A stretch of DNA of 64,000 bases. It comes from Spongilla lacustris. Lineage: Eukaryota > Porifera > Demospongiae > Spongillida > Spongillidae. The notes under the pieces are model-generated. The model was not told where the DNA came from. It saw only the letters and a list, made by a program, of their open reading frames with translations, and did no database searches. Each line of letters opens with the position of its first letter. Within the stretch, counting starts at the first letter, position 1. Below are positions 13,551 to 26,741 of this stretch, in pieces. The DNA lies in the NCBI GenBank assembly GCA_949361645.1, contig OX442428.1, positions 8,207,542 to 8,271,541 of the forward strand, written 5' to 3'. A program made the translations under genes and the position numbers.

Positions 13551-15029
13551 GTGGTCGGTTAAATAATGTTAGTCACCGGAAGCCTTAACAGGAAGCTAGA
13601 GGCATGCATGCATCCTTTCCCTCTGCCCGAGTCTGCCGCATTCAGGTAGGTGCACTATTCAGGATGGATCGTGCAGCTCGTCTCATCTTCATGCACCCAT
13701 GCACCAAGCCCCTCACTTATTGGAAACATGCATGCATGCATACCTATGCGGAGCCATTGGAGCCGGTTACATAATGTGTGTCGCTTGTTTAGTGTACATT
13801 AATGTCGTTATTATCCTCTGCTTATATTTGTTTCGCCTGTACATACATCGATACATGTAAAAGGTATAACTGATAATTAATTAATTAAAGTGTACTCAAA
13901 AATTTAATTGCACAGTTTGCAGGCTAAGCTTTAAGGCTGTCAAATGCGCAGTCAAGTTCGTGGTCAAAAATTGGTCGTGATATTTATTAATTTTATTCAC
14001 TGGCTGTTATTATATAATGTTATATCACAGGGCTAATAGCTAGCTATATATATATACGGACATTTTAATGATTTATAGCTTTGACCAACTGACCTACAGA
14101 CAGATCTAGACGTATACGTCGCAGACGGCCACCTGGTCCTAGTAAACAAATCCCATGCAGAATTACACCTGGCTGCGATTCAAACAGTTTTTTTAAAGAA
14201 AGTCCTATAAACTAAAGGTCACAACAAAGCAACTCTGCCGCTACGCTCCTGTGTACCAGCCACACTACCTGGCAAGGACATGTGTGCGCTACGCCCCAGT
14301 GACACCTCTGTAGTTTCCTGCACTAGTAGGGCTACACGTATGTATTTCTTTCAAATGTTCTTGACGAGCTTCACTCCTAGCCGTCGTCACGCAGGAATTA
14401 AAGAAAGGGGGGGGGGGGGGGGTCACCAAAAGGGGGAGGGTGCGGGAGGGGGATGTGCCCCCTCCCGCGCGAAGCGCGGAAGCTTTTGAAAACGTTAATT
14501 CGGTGTGCTAAAATGCATGAAAAAATTACGAGTTTTCAGCTAGCTGAGCATGCTCGTTACTTTTTCATTTACTTATGCCGCATTTTGCGTATTATGTAAT
14601 AGGAGGAAAGGGGGGGTTGCAACCCCCCAACCCCCCCCCCCCCTCCGTCCGCCAGTGGTCACGTGACGTGTGAGTGCTTCTTTGCAGAGATAATATATTA
14701 ACCCTTAAGATTTTTATACTGATATCTCAAATCTTAGAGTTTAATAATCAAAGTTTTAATCCGCAACTGGCATGCAGTCATAACTTGCCATGCACAATTA
14801 TCGACAAGCAGCTTAGTTATAAATGTTGAGGTTATTTAGTTATTAAAGTGGAGAGTGTTTAAAAGTAGACAGCAGCAGGCCGCAGAAGACTTGGAGGGAA
14901 CATGGTTTTGCAGTGATACTTCGAACAAGGTACATGTAACTAGAGAGTCCTCCACTAGACAATGGACAATGATGCAGATTTTATCTTTAGGTGCAAATTA
15001 GAGAGCAAACCCACACACACACACACACA

Positions 15030-15094
<65 letters not shown>

Positions 15095-15381
15095 CCCAGA
15101 CAGGATGGTGATCTACACAACAGGAAGGTCAGAGCACTAGATCTAATTAAGGACAAGTTGTTTTAATATTTAATGCACACCTTTTAGACCGCATATGCAT
15201 GCATTCCTGCATGGCATGGGTGTGCATTATATGGGACTAACATAAGTGTGGAGTTCATGATGCTAACTTCACTGGAATAGTCCACTAGACCATCAACATA
15301 ATAATTAAACACACATGTTTCATACACACATACACTGGCTACACATACACACATACACACACACACACACACATACCACTC
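13551..15381. other. Intergenic region, no gene seen
   Basis: It contains AT-rich DNA (TATATATATATA near 14044), a poly-G run at about 14407-14422 followed by GGGAGG-rich sequence, G/C homopolymer runs at about 14610-14643, and (CA)n at 15011-15092. No exon or RNA gene is apparent. Confidence 0.6.
15011..15092 (+). repeat. (CA)n microsatellite
   Basis: A nearly pure CA dinucleotide run with one interruption. Confidence 0.95.
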
Positions 15382-17407
15382 TCACTTGAAGTCAACATAT
15401 ATGCAATCCCCACTCTTCATGCGGTATGAGTGCAAAGACTTGGAGTTATGTCTCATCTCCTCCAGACCGTACACTTCGGAAGCTTCAATGTCTCCATAGA
15501 ACAGGGTCATGGAGGAGGGGGGAATCCCTGTGATCTTCTTGGATAGCCACACCTTCAGCTGATAGGTGGACTGGTACAGAGATATGCGGTGCACCGCAGG
15601 GTCCTTGCCGTCAATGTGGAACTCCAGGTCCGCATCACAAGGTGGGGCTAGGGACACATCAGCCAGGGGGTTCAAAGGTCCATGCTTTGCCACGAGGGTG
15701 GGGTAAGTAGGAGGGAGATGGTCATGGCTATCCTTGTAGTTCCTCACCATCCATCGCTCAGCGTCCTCCCTCTCCTCCACACTTATGCTGCTCTTGTTCA
15801 ACATATGCAGCTGGGGGAGCCGGCATATGGCTTCAAACCTCCTCACCTTCCCCTCCACATCCCTGCCAACAGGCACATTGAGTATATTGAGCTCAGCTAG
15901 GCATGGGAGGGAGCTCAGGTGATCCACACTGTCCCAGGAGTCAATGAGGGTGTTGTTAAGGTTCAGCACAGAGAGAAGGGGAAAGGGGGACTGGTCCTTA
16001 TCCAGTAATGGCACCAGAACCAGGGGGTTGGAGGCTGCCATCAGGCTCCTTAGAGAGGGGAACACACTCCCAAGGGTGTGGAAATCCTGCCATTGAGAGA
16101 GCTTGTTGTGTCCAATGAACAGCCTCTGGAGTTTGGGGTAGGATGAATCGGATCTAAAGGTCACCTCCTGGTACCCATTGTTGGATAAGTGGAGCTCCTC
16201 CAAGCTGTAGGGAAGAACAGATTTGAGAAGCTGCAAGATGCCACACCCACCAACCATGGAAGGGCATCAAGGCATATCTGAACTGCAGCTAATGTTAGAG
16301 GCACACTGTTGAGTACCAGAGTGGAGAGGGGGGAGGAGGAGGAGGAGGGAGAATTTGAGGAGATAAAGGAGTCAGAACACAGAGGGTTGGAAGTGAGGTC
16401 AAGAAAGATGGCTGACTTCAATCTGGACAGAATAATATATATCTGTGGAAATCACCATGGTTACATAAGTGGATGGTTACATTAGTGGACACAGCATGGC
16501 TTCTCACCTCCTCCCAGTGTGAGATAGTGTTTGATGAAAGGTACACTTCCCTGACGCTGGGACATAGCCGCTCCAGCTCATCCGGATCACCTGCTACCTT
16601 GATCCCCTGGCTCTCCAGAACAATAGATGTCCTCTGCTGAACTGCATGGTACCCTGCTCAGGAGGTCCTACATGATGGCTGCACTACATGGTACCCTGCT
16701 CAGGAGGTCCTACATGATGGCTGCACTACATGGTACCCTGCTCAGGAGGTCCTACATGATGGCTGCACTACATGGTACCCTGCTCAGGAGGTCCTACATG
16801 ATGGCTGCACTACATGGTACCCTGCTCAGGAGGTCCTACATGATGGCTGCACTACATGGATTCATAAGACCATTCTGATTGTAATGTTCAGCTAAATAGA
16901 GGCACGTGGATACGCGTGGTCCCCAGACTTGCGTAGCTGAACTCTATAAAACAGCGTGACGTAATTTGTGAACGCTCCCTTATTAATCGACGGCATTAGC
17001 AAGGCGCAAAGACATCATCTTAACCGCACCACAACCAAGGAGTATGCTCCAAAATCACATTATTGGAGACAGCAGAGATACGAGGCGTTTGCTAGTAACA
17101 CGTTTGTAGGCCTGGGTACCCTACCCTAGTAAACACGGCCACACTGAACCCGCACGAACTCTATGCAAACGACACCGACTCCAATAATTGAGCCATGTCT
17201 TATTTCCTCGGCTAGCTACTATCCCCTCCCCCATCCCATAGTTGGGCGTGACCCAACCACAACACGGGCCTCGTCCCCCCAGTCACCTGGTTTCTGGGAT
17301 ACTGCTACTTCCTTCACATACTTGAAAGTAGAGCCTTTATCGGAGCAATCAGGATCATACTTTTGCTTAATCGCTTCGACCAAAGAACCTGAGAAAGTAA
17401 CAGCCAT
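15382..17407 (-). CDS. TBCEL: Tubulin-specific chaperone cofactor E-like protein (LRR + ubiquitin-like)
   Basis: Minus-strand exons: 17407-about 17258 (N-terminus with SLVEAIKQKY; donor uncertain), 16633-16508, 16442-16255, 16204-15382 (stop TGA 15384-15382). The intron 16254-16205 is only 50 nt and its removal restores ALPCLEELHLSNN across an LRR. The protein has leucine-rich repeats (LYLSSN, FLDLTSN, LVLNS, LHLSNN, LFIGHN, LNLNN) followed by a C-terminal ubiquitin-like domain ending MKSGDCIYVDFK. TBCEL proteins share this layout and, unlike TBCE, lack the CAP-Gly domain. The known role is destabilising tubulin dimers. The gene starts 124 bp from FHIT in the opposite direction. The intron 16634-17257 contains a 42-bp minisatellite. 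Confidence 0.85.
16645..16859 (+). repeat. 42-bp minisatellite, five copies
   Basis: Units contain CATGGTACCCTGCTCAGGAG then GTCCTACATGATGGCTGCACTA. The array lies in the TBCEL intron, with its edge about 10 bp from the acceptor of the second exon. Confidence 0.95.
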
Positions 17408-17531
17408 TGTTAATTATTAATAATTACGATTGACTTTAATTGCTAGGTTACTTCCGTGATGCAAATGGCAAATGCTGCAAGAGAAGTTCAAGTTTATATT
17501 ATTGCGTTATTTATTATTCCATAGGCGGATA
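17408..17531. promoter_or_regulatory. Likely bidirectional promoter, TBCEL / FHIT
   Basis: Only 124 bp separate the two divergent start codons. This AT-rich interval must hold both 5' untranslated regions and the promoter elements. No TATA box stands out. Shared regulation is inferred from the spacing. Confidence 0.6.
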
Positions 17532-18194
17532 ATGACAGAGCCAACAGCTTTTCGATTCGGCCAGAACATAATTCCGGAGCGGCAAACGTTTTTACAGACT
17601 GCTCTAAGCTATGCCTTCACGAACATAAAGCCGGTGGTACCTGGGCGTATCCACCTGCGTGTACATGGTCTACTCACATGTTCACCGTCTGATTTAGGCA
17701 TGGTCCCTTAACCCAAGCCTTTGCAGACATTTTAGTGTCTCCTAAGCGAATAGTAAGTCGCGTAGCCGAGCTTACGCCTCAAGAAGCGGCCGACCTGATG
17801 GTGTGCGCACACAGAATCGCGCCCGTTCTACAGAAGGCGTATCACAGTACTAGCCTGACCATTACTATTCAGGTGGGGAGGTCACGCATCTTCCAAAGAG
17901 CTGTCTCTTTATGTCTCTATAACATTAGGACGGCAGAGACGCTGGTCAGAGTGTGGACCATGTGCATTTGCACGTCATGCCACGAAAGCCGGGTGACTTC
18001 AGTAACAATGACGACGTTTACCATAAGGTAACAATCGGGGGAAAGAGGAGGGTCGTTACTAAAGTAGGTAGGCCTATTAATTTGTAATATACACTCCACA
18101 GCTGGAGAAGGAAGAGAATGATGGAAGATTTAGAAGTTTGGAAGAGATGGTCGCGGAAGCTGAGTACTTAAAAAAGTTACTTGGACAGTATTAG
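17532..18194 (+). CDS. FHIT: Fragile histidine triad protein, diadenosine triphosphate hydrolase
   Basis: Four exons: 17532-17646, 17727-17872, 17929-18027, 18102-18194 (TAG). The sum encodes 150 aa, against about 147 in vertebrates. The N-terminus FRFGQNIIP, the core LVSPKR and the histidine triad HVHLHV followed by MPRKPGDF identify FHIT, a HIT-superfamily enzyme that cleaves Ap3A to AMP and ADP. The triad histidines are all present, so the enzyme is probably active. Introns are 80, 56 and 74 nt. The gene is divergent from TBCEL and followed by EIF3F after only 115 bp on the same strand. Human FHIT spans over a megabase; here the coding region occupies 663 bp. Confidence 0.97.
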
Positions 18195-18309
18195 CGACTT
18201 TTGTTAGACCTCAATAATAGTCCACAGTTTACATGTCGTCGCACCCACCAAAACCATTTGTTGTTCTAAATACCCGGACTGTTGCTGTAAATTTAGTCTC
18301 GAGGGTATC

Positions 18310-20334
18310 ATGGACAACGTGGTGGGTTTATCAGTACAAATTCATCCCGTGGCGCTGTTCGCAATGGTCGACTGTCACGAGAGGCGGCCAGACGCAGCGA
18401 AGCGGGTGATAGGGACGCTAATGGGAGTGAAGGACAAGGGCGTGGTCGAGGTGAGAGCTGCATACGCCGTGCCGCACAACGAAACGGAAGACGAGGTATG
18501 TATGCTGTGACGTGGTGTGGGAGGGGGCACCAACAATCATCGCACGTACGCAGGTTGCTATCGACATGATGTTCGATAAGGAAATGATGAAGTTGCACCA
18601 ACGGGTTAACCCCTTGGAAGTGGTCCTGGGCTGGTGAGTTCAGTGCTGTCTGGAGACCGTTCCGACAGCTGCACTCTTCTATCCGCACACAAAGGTTCCT
18701 CACCAGCGCTGACATCACCATGCATTCAGTGCTTATTCACGAGTACTATGGCAGACTGGACTCTAATGCCATATTTATAACTGTTGATACTGGACTCACC
18801 AGTGGTCGTCTGGGGGTGAAGGCCCATGTCAAGTATGCTACTTGAACCATTCCATTCCTCCTATTTCCTCCCTCCCACCTTCCCCTTCCCGTCCTCCCAG
18901 TTAGAACTACCTCTCCATTCTTTTTTGTCTTCCTCCTCCTCTTGATCTATTTCTCCCTTCCCTCCTCCCTCTTCCTCCCCTTCTTCCTCTCCCTCCCCTT
19001 CTCCCTCCCTTCCCCTCTCCCTCCTCCCTCCCTTCCCCTCTCCCCCCTCCCTCCCTTCCCCTCTCCCTCCTCCCTCCCTTCCCCTCTCCCTCCTCCCACC
19101 CCTCCCACCATCTTTTGGATTATCGTTCCAATTCCAGATCAAAGGTTGGCATCTCAGGAAAGACAGAGGGAATAATATTCACTCCTGTTCCATGTGAGAC
19201 GGTATGCTTTGAGCCAGAGAGGGTTGGCATCACTCAGCTCATCAAATACAAGTCACCAGAGGGCAAGATTCCTGTGCTCTCACGATTTGGTCAGATTGAA
19301 AGGTCAGTCATCCATGGGTGCCCAGTCCACGTTACTTTAAAAGTTATGCTGTGCACATTTAATTTTACATTATGGAGGTAAATACACTTCCCTTGTCAGA
19401 ATGGATTGTCCCTTTTCACTAGAAGGTACAGGTATCTTCCCTAGCTAGAAGGTATCTTCCCTAGCTAGAAGGTATCTTCCCTAGCTAGAAGGTATCTTCC
19501 CTAGCTAGAAGGTATCTTCCCTAGCTAGAAGGTATCTTCCCTAGCTAGAAGGTATCTTCCCTAGCTAGAAGGTATCTTCCCTAGCTAGAAGGTATCTTCC
19601 CTAGCTAGAAGGTATCTTCCCTAGCTAGAAGGTATCTTCCCTAGCTAGAAGGTATCTTCCCTAGCTAAAAGGTATCTTCCCTAGCTAGAAGGTATCTTCC
19701 CTAGCTAGAAGGTATCTTCCCTAGCTAGAAGGTATCTTCCCTAGCTAAAAGGTATCTTCCCTAGCTAGAAGGTATCTTCCCTAGCTAGAAGGTGTCTCAT
19801 CTGTTTTGTGGTTATGAACGTTAAGGTCAAGACTAGGTTGTAATAGAAGCTAGCAGAAATTATTGTGTAGTCATGGCAGCATTGAGTTAGTGGTCCCTCC
19901 CCCCGCAGGGCGGCAGAGGCCTTGGATGACATGTTGGTGAAGGTGCTTGATTACATCGAACAAGTTACGGTACTGTTCTAAGCAACGTACATGTACCAGC
20001 CTTTGCTTGATTTTGTCCACCTCCTCCCCAGTCTGGCAAAACAGAAGGGGATAGCACAGTTGGTCGGTTGCTATTGGAAACACTGTCAAGAATACCACAG
20101 GTGGAACCAGCCAAGTATGAAGCCATGGTGAACTCATTGATGCAGGTAAGTCACTTGTACTGCTAATGTCTAATGACTGGCTAGCTTACCACTGTACTGT
20201 GAGGGTTGGCTAATGGGTGCAATACCAGTTCTCTCCCCCTCCTCCCTCAGGACTTGCTTATGATCGTATATCTGTCAAACTTAACCAAGACCCAGCTAAC
20301 CCTGGGGGAGAAGCTCACGCAGATTGCAGGATGA
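18310..20334 (+). CDS. EIF3F: Eukaryotic translation initiation factor 3 subunit F (MPN domain)
   Basis: Seven exons: 18310-18495, 18554-18633, 18695-18832, 19138-19302, 19909-19969, 20032-20145, 20251-20334 (TGA). They give 275 aa in frame. Motifs include VQIHPVALFAMVD, RVIGTLMG, VPHNETEDE, HSVLIHEYY, VDTGL and the C-terminal DLLMIVYLSNLTKTQ. The MPN fold is present, but the JAMM metal ligands are not (VLGWFLTSADIT replaces the HxH segment), as is normal for eIF3f. The long Ala/Pro-rich N-terminal extension of vertebrate eIF3f is absent. The 3' end faces PSMC4 with about 100 bp between stop codons. The introns after exons 3 and 4 carry a CT-rich tract and a 20-bp minisatellite. An upstream ATG at 18233 is out of frame. 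Confidence 0.95.
18900..19105 (+). repeat. CT-rich low-complexity intron tract
   Basis: Irregular CCCTTCTCCCTCC units fill the intron between EIF3F exons 3 and 4. Confidence 0.85.
19429..19793 (+). repeat. 20-bp minisatellite, about 18 copies
   Basis: Near-perfect copies of GGTATCTTCCCTAGCTAGAA in EIF3F intron 4. Two copies carry AAAA instead of AGAA. The homogeneity suggests recent expansion. Confidence 0.97.
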
Positions 20335-20435
20335 ACACATTTTTTGAGCATGTACACATGTACCACTTCATGATGTCGAGATTTTCATTACAGAATATGA
20401 TATTGCAGTGGTGGGCTACTTATAGAATACGGTTT

Positions 20436-23094
<2,659 letters not shown>

Positions 23095-23327
23095 TACACA
23101 CAACCGTATCGACTACCGTAGAAATTCTGCAAATTATATTTGGTATTTGCAATTTCTCGTTCCCACCCAAGCTTCTCGCTAATTAGGTATTGTTATTGTA
23201 CATGTATTACTGTATGCAGGATTGACTTCAGTACTATAATAATAATAATTATTATGTATATCTACATCATGAGCTGCAGAGAAAGCTATGATGACTAATG
23301 ACAACTTGAATCATGTAAACAAAGTAG

Positions 23328-25607
23328 TTACAGTAAGCTCCATTTTGTTATATGACCACCACTGGTAGCAGCATACATATTGCCACAATGGTCAGTTGCT
23401 ACATGTGAACATGAAGTACTCAAAGAACATATCTGGTTTCCAAACATGTCAAATATGTTTGCTTTTACATCTGAGAAGTATGAATCTTTGTCGTGGCAAC
23501 AAACAATACTGCAACCATTGTTATCATTGGATAGCTTCACATTTCTGTAATCATACGATCCACACTCCCAATGTCCATACTTCCTAATATAATGTCCTTC
23601 AGGTGAGTACACTAATACAGTATTCCGCCCACAAGACGCAACATGGATATTATTCAAACCGTCCACCATAATCTCATAAACATACAGGTTTCTAGTGCTT
23701 TCATTTGGAGCAGCAAATGTAATGGTTTCAAAAACATCACTATCTGGTGAAAAAACTTGAATTTCAACAGTACCGTTAGCAACCAATACCTTGCCTTCTG
23801 AGCTAATCGCTATGGCTTTAGGTTTTTGTAGCTTTCCCTTACCAAAGCTTTGTAGAAACATCCCAGATGTTTTGAGCTTTTGGATTCGATTGTTACCAGT
23901 GTCAGCAACATACATTGTATCTCCTTTTATGGCAATACCATGTGGATCATCAAAATTATCATGGCCGTTGCCATGGGAGCCAATGGTTTGTTGAAGTCTT
24001 CCGTCTAACGAATAAACAGAGATGCTGCAATAGTAGTAGTGCTTGTTAGATTTGTGCTGCAGTGAGAGATAGATCCTTTCGGAATAAATCACCATGCAGT
24101 TTACATTACTTGTGGAGTACGATGAAGAGAAGAATGTCTGATTGGTACACTTAAGGCTGCTATAGTTGTGGGTCACATGCACATCACATGGACTGTTGTC
24201 AATATCCTCTCCATCCACAGTGACGTGGAGTTGGTACAATCCGATGGTTGGAGGGGTTAAGGTTACTGTATAGGTACCATCTCCATTACTATCAACTCGC
24301 CCAGTCAACACCACCTCACTGTCTTGTCCTTTGGACTCTAGCTCCACCCACACTTGCAGATCAGCACACGCCCACCTAACGTCTTCAGATGTCTTTGCCT
24401 CAACCTCGATTCTGGACTCCACATTGGCTATCAGTGGCGTCTTCAGTGTCCAGGTGCACTTAGCAGCAGAAATATCATCCACAATGCCTAGCTCCTTTAT
24501 AGAAGCAATAAGGGCAGTAGGTACAATGGTTACAGCTATGTCACTGTGCTGGTTGCTACGCAGAGGTACAGTTTCACTTGCGTCAATGATACTTTGGAGT
24601 TCATCAGGAAAGATGTCCTTCATAACAACAATCTCTTCATCAGAGTACAGCCGGTAAACATCTGAGACCAGGTCACTGCACTTGGAGATCTCCTGCTTTG
24701 TATCGTTCAACAACTCCACACGAAGCTTAAGTGCTTCAGACTTGGAGAGCATAATATCCTCCACCCTTGCCAACAGTGTGTTTCTTTGCTCTTGTAGTGC
24801 TCTCAGCAGGTCATCAAATGCATTGTTTATCTCTGCAGCTACCTTCATTTTGGTGTGTTCTACCTTCTCCATCAGACCACTGCACTGATCATCAGCACCA
24901 GTCAGCTCTGTCACCTTGATGTGTGCTGACTCCAACACTTTGCTCATTCTATCTCGTTTTTCCTTCGCCACCTCTGCAACATCTCTGTAGCTGTGGTCTC
25001 CATGGTCACCACCAATCTTGCAACAACAACAGACCATGTCAGAGCACATAGAACAGTAGAAGCTCAACACCTTCCCCTTGTGTCCAACCTCACAGCACGT
25101 GAGCCCGCTGCAATAGGGACTTGATGTCAGCTGTGTTGCCACATCACTTTCTAATGAAACAATATGGTGACTGTAGAATCTACGATGGTGCCTGTGGTGG
25201 TCCCAACACAGTTGGCACAGAAGCTCGTTGCAGTTACAACAGAAGGCCATTGCACGTTCAGGGGTCGGGACATCAGAGCTTTTTGTAGCGGATTTTTGTT
25301 CAGGCGAGCATCCATCACAGTACAGCTCGTGATCACTCGAGGTTAAAAAATGTATCAAATTGGCCGTCTTTGCTTCCCGAGCGAGACGCAGGTTGCGAGG
25401 GAAACCAACAGACCCTTTGCTAGGTATGGGAGTATTTTTCTGGCATGTCGGGCACGTGATGGAGGGCTCAGAGCCCAGTGACGCTGCCCTGATCAATGTC
25501 TGGAGACAACCACAGCAGAACGGATGCAGACATGGAAGGACTCTGGGATCATTGTAGTATTCAGAGCACAGCTGGCAGCACACGGTTATAGCAGTTGACA
25601 ACGACAT
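23328..25607 (-). CDS. TRIM-NHL type E3 ligase-like protein (RING, two B-boxes, coiled coil, filamin, NHL)
   Basis: A single uninterrupted frame of 759 aa from the Met at 25607 (a Met six codons upstream at 25625 is also possible; the paralogue at 40483 also starts MSL). A RING begins at CCQLCSEYYNDPRVLPCLH (C3HC4 spacing). Two B-box zinc fingers follow (NELLCQLCWDHH and CSDMVCCCCKIGGDHGDH), then a coiled coil (about 215-330), a filamin/ABP280-type repeat (about 400-480) and NHL-like beta-propeller repeats (DDPHGIAIKGDTMYVADTGN and others). The order matches TRIM2/TRIM3/TRIM71 proteins, which ubiquitinate targets and, in some members, bind RNA through NHL. The exact orthologue cannot be assigned. 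The intronless structure suggests an origin or expansion through a retrocopy. Confidence 0.9.
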   Translation of the reverse strand: MSLSTAITVCCQLCSEYYNDPRVLPCLHPFCCGCLQTLIRAASLGSEPSITCPTCQKNTPIPSKGSVGFPRNLRLAREAKTANLIHFLTSSDHELYCDGCSPEQKSATKSSDVPTPERAMAFCCNCNELLCQLCWDHHRHHRRFYSHHIVSLESDVATQLTSSPYCSGLTCCEVGHKGKVLSFYCSMCSDMVCCCCKIGGDHGDHSYRDVAEVAKEKRDRMSKVLESAHIKVTELTGADDQCSGLMEKVEHTKMKVAAEINNAFDDLLRALQEQRNTLLARVEDIMLSKSEALKLRVELLNDTKQEISKCSDLVSDVYRLYSDEEIVVMKDIFPDELQSIIDASETVPLRSNQHSDIAVTIVPTALIASIKELGIVDDISAAKCTWTLKTPLIANVESRIEVEAKTSEDVRWACADLQVWVELESKGQDSEVVLTGRVDSNGDGTYTVTLTPPTIGLYQLHVTVDGEDIDNSPCDVHVTHNYSSLKCTNQTFFSSSYSTSNVNCMVIYSERIYLSLQHKSNKHYYYCSISVYSLDGRLQQTIGSHGNGHDNFDDPHGIAIKGDTMYVADTGNNRIQKLKTSGMFLQSFGKGKLQKPKAIAISSEGKVLVANGTVEIQVFSPDSDVFETITFAAPNESTRNLYVYEIMVDGLNNIHVASCGRNTVLVYSPEGHYIRKYGHWECGSYDYRNVKLSNDNNGCSIVCCHDKDSYFSDVKANIFDMFGNQICSLSTSCSHVATDHCGNMYAATSGGHITKWSLL

Positions 25608-26142
25608 AGCGTATCTCGAAAGCACAAATCATAGCAATGAAACGGCAAGTAGGCCTACATGTAAACACCTTAAGAGGGTGTGGCATTGCTATTATTCAGT
25701 TGTTCATTATGAAACGATGGACAAAAAAGGCTACGCCACTTGATACGAAGTTTTTTCATAGCAACGGACTTAATTACGACCCTAGCTGTTCTTGTGGATG
25801 CATGGACCTTTTTGTTTCGATACAGTGCCAGCGTTGTCTATGTACGGTTTCTACAATGTCTACCGGTATTAATGATGTGCATCTCTGGCGCTATCTTTCA
25901 ATCCTGGATGTGGCATTAGCTTGCAAATACACGGGGTGATTCTCGGCCTAGGAGGATAAACGTTGCCCTGGTAAAGTTTCAGCACTTATAAAGCACCTTG
26001 AAATTTTAACAGTGTAAAGCCGGTAGGTTGTTTCTATATTTTTCAATGTCATCTCGTGGTCCCGCGTATGCTACTAGAAGTTGTGAGCCTTGTTATTTTT
26101 AGCGCTATCACCCGCGACGCCATATGCATATTCTGGCAAGTA

Positions 26143-26398
26143 CATTCTATATGAGAAAGTTGGTGGTATATAGGATTTGAAGGCAATGGTGGTGTAAAAA
26201 GGAAGGGAACAAGGGTCTAATAATAAGGAAAATTCAATGGTCCTCACTGAGTATATTTAACAGACAATACTATCCTAATATGCTAAATATAGGACTATTG
26301 AATTTTCCTTATATTAGACCCTAGCTTGTTCCCTTCCTTTGTACACCACTATTGCCTTCAAATCCTATATATACCACCAACTTTCTCATAGAGAATGC
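26143..26398. mobile_element. Long imperfect palindrome (MITE-like hairpin)
   Basis: Arms of about 100 bp (26143-26243 and 26291-26398) are near-perfect inverted copies around a loop of roughly 48 bp. For example GAGAAAGTTGGTGGTATATA on the left is matched by TATATACCACCAACTTTCTC on the right. No coding content. A foldback or MITE element is likely. Confidence 0.75.
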
Positions 26399-26458
26399 AT
26401 GTTTCATTGCTCTTTTATTCGTAACTAGTTGCACTGATTTTGCTTTCAACAGCCAATT

Positions 26459-26509
26459 CATGATGCAACATACATTTAGTCTTAAGGACTAAATGTATGT
26501 TGCATCATG
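26459..26509. repeat. Perfect 23-bp inverted repeat with 5-bp loop
   Basis: The left arm CATGATGCAACATACATTTA plus GTC is mirrored exactly after TTAAG. It could form a cruciform or hairpin. Confidence 0.85.
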
Positions 26510-26591
26510 CACAGTAACAAAAAGAGTATTCCCACTGCTATGCTACAAAATGGCACTGTGATTCTTGCTGTTAGAACGGATGTCTGTGGAT

Positions 26592-26741
26592 GCACACTGT
26601 AGGTTGCTAGGGCAAACCAAAGTCAGTCGACACGTGAAACCAATTTTTGGTTTGACATAATTATAGTTGGTGGCAACCAATTTAATCACAGTGTAAACCA
26701 ACTTGGTTTGCCCTAGCAACCATTTTATTTACAATGTGCAC
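26592..26741. mobile_element. MITE with 19-bp terminal inverted repeats
   Basis: GGTTGCTAGGGCAAACCAA at 26602-26620 is matched by its exact complement at 26703-26721. The flanks extend the symmetry imperfectly (GCACACTGTA and TACAATGTGC). The interior is also rich in TTGGTTTG/CAAACCAA. A related right end occurs at 32163-32181. Confidence 0.7.

Noticed and set aside
25637..25939. 101-codon frame next to the TRIM-NHL gene
   Set aside because: No recognisable domain, signal or splice support; close spacing alone is not enough.
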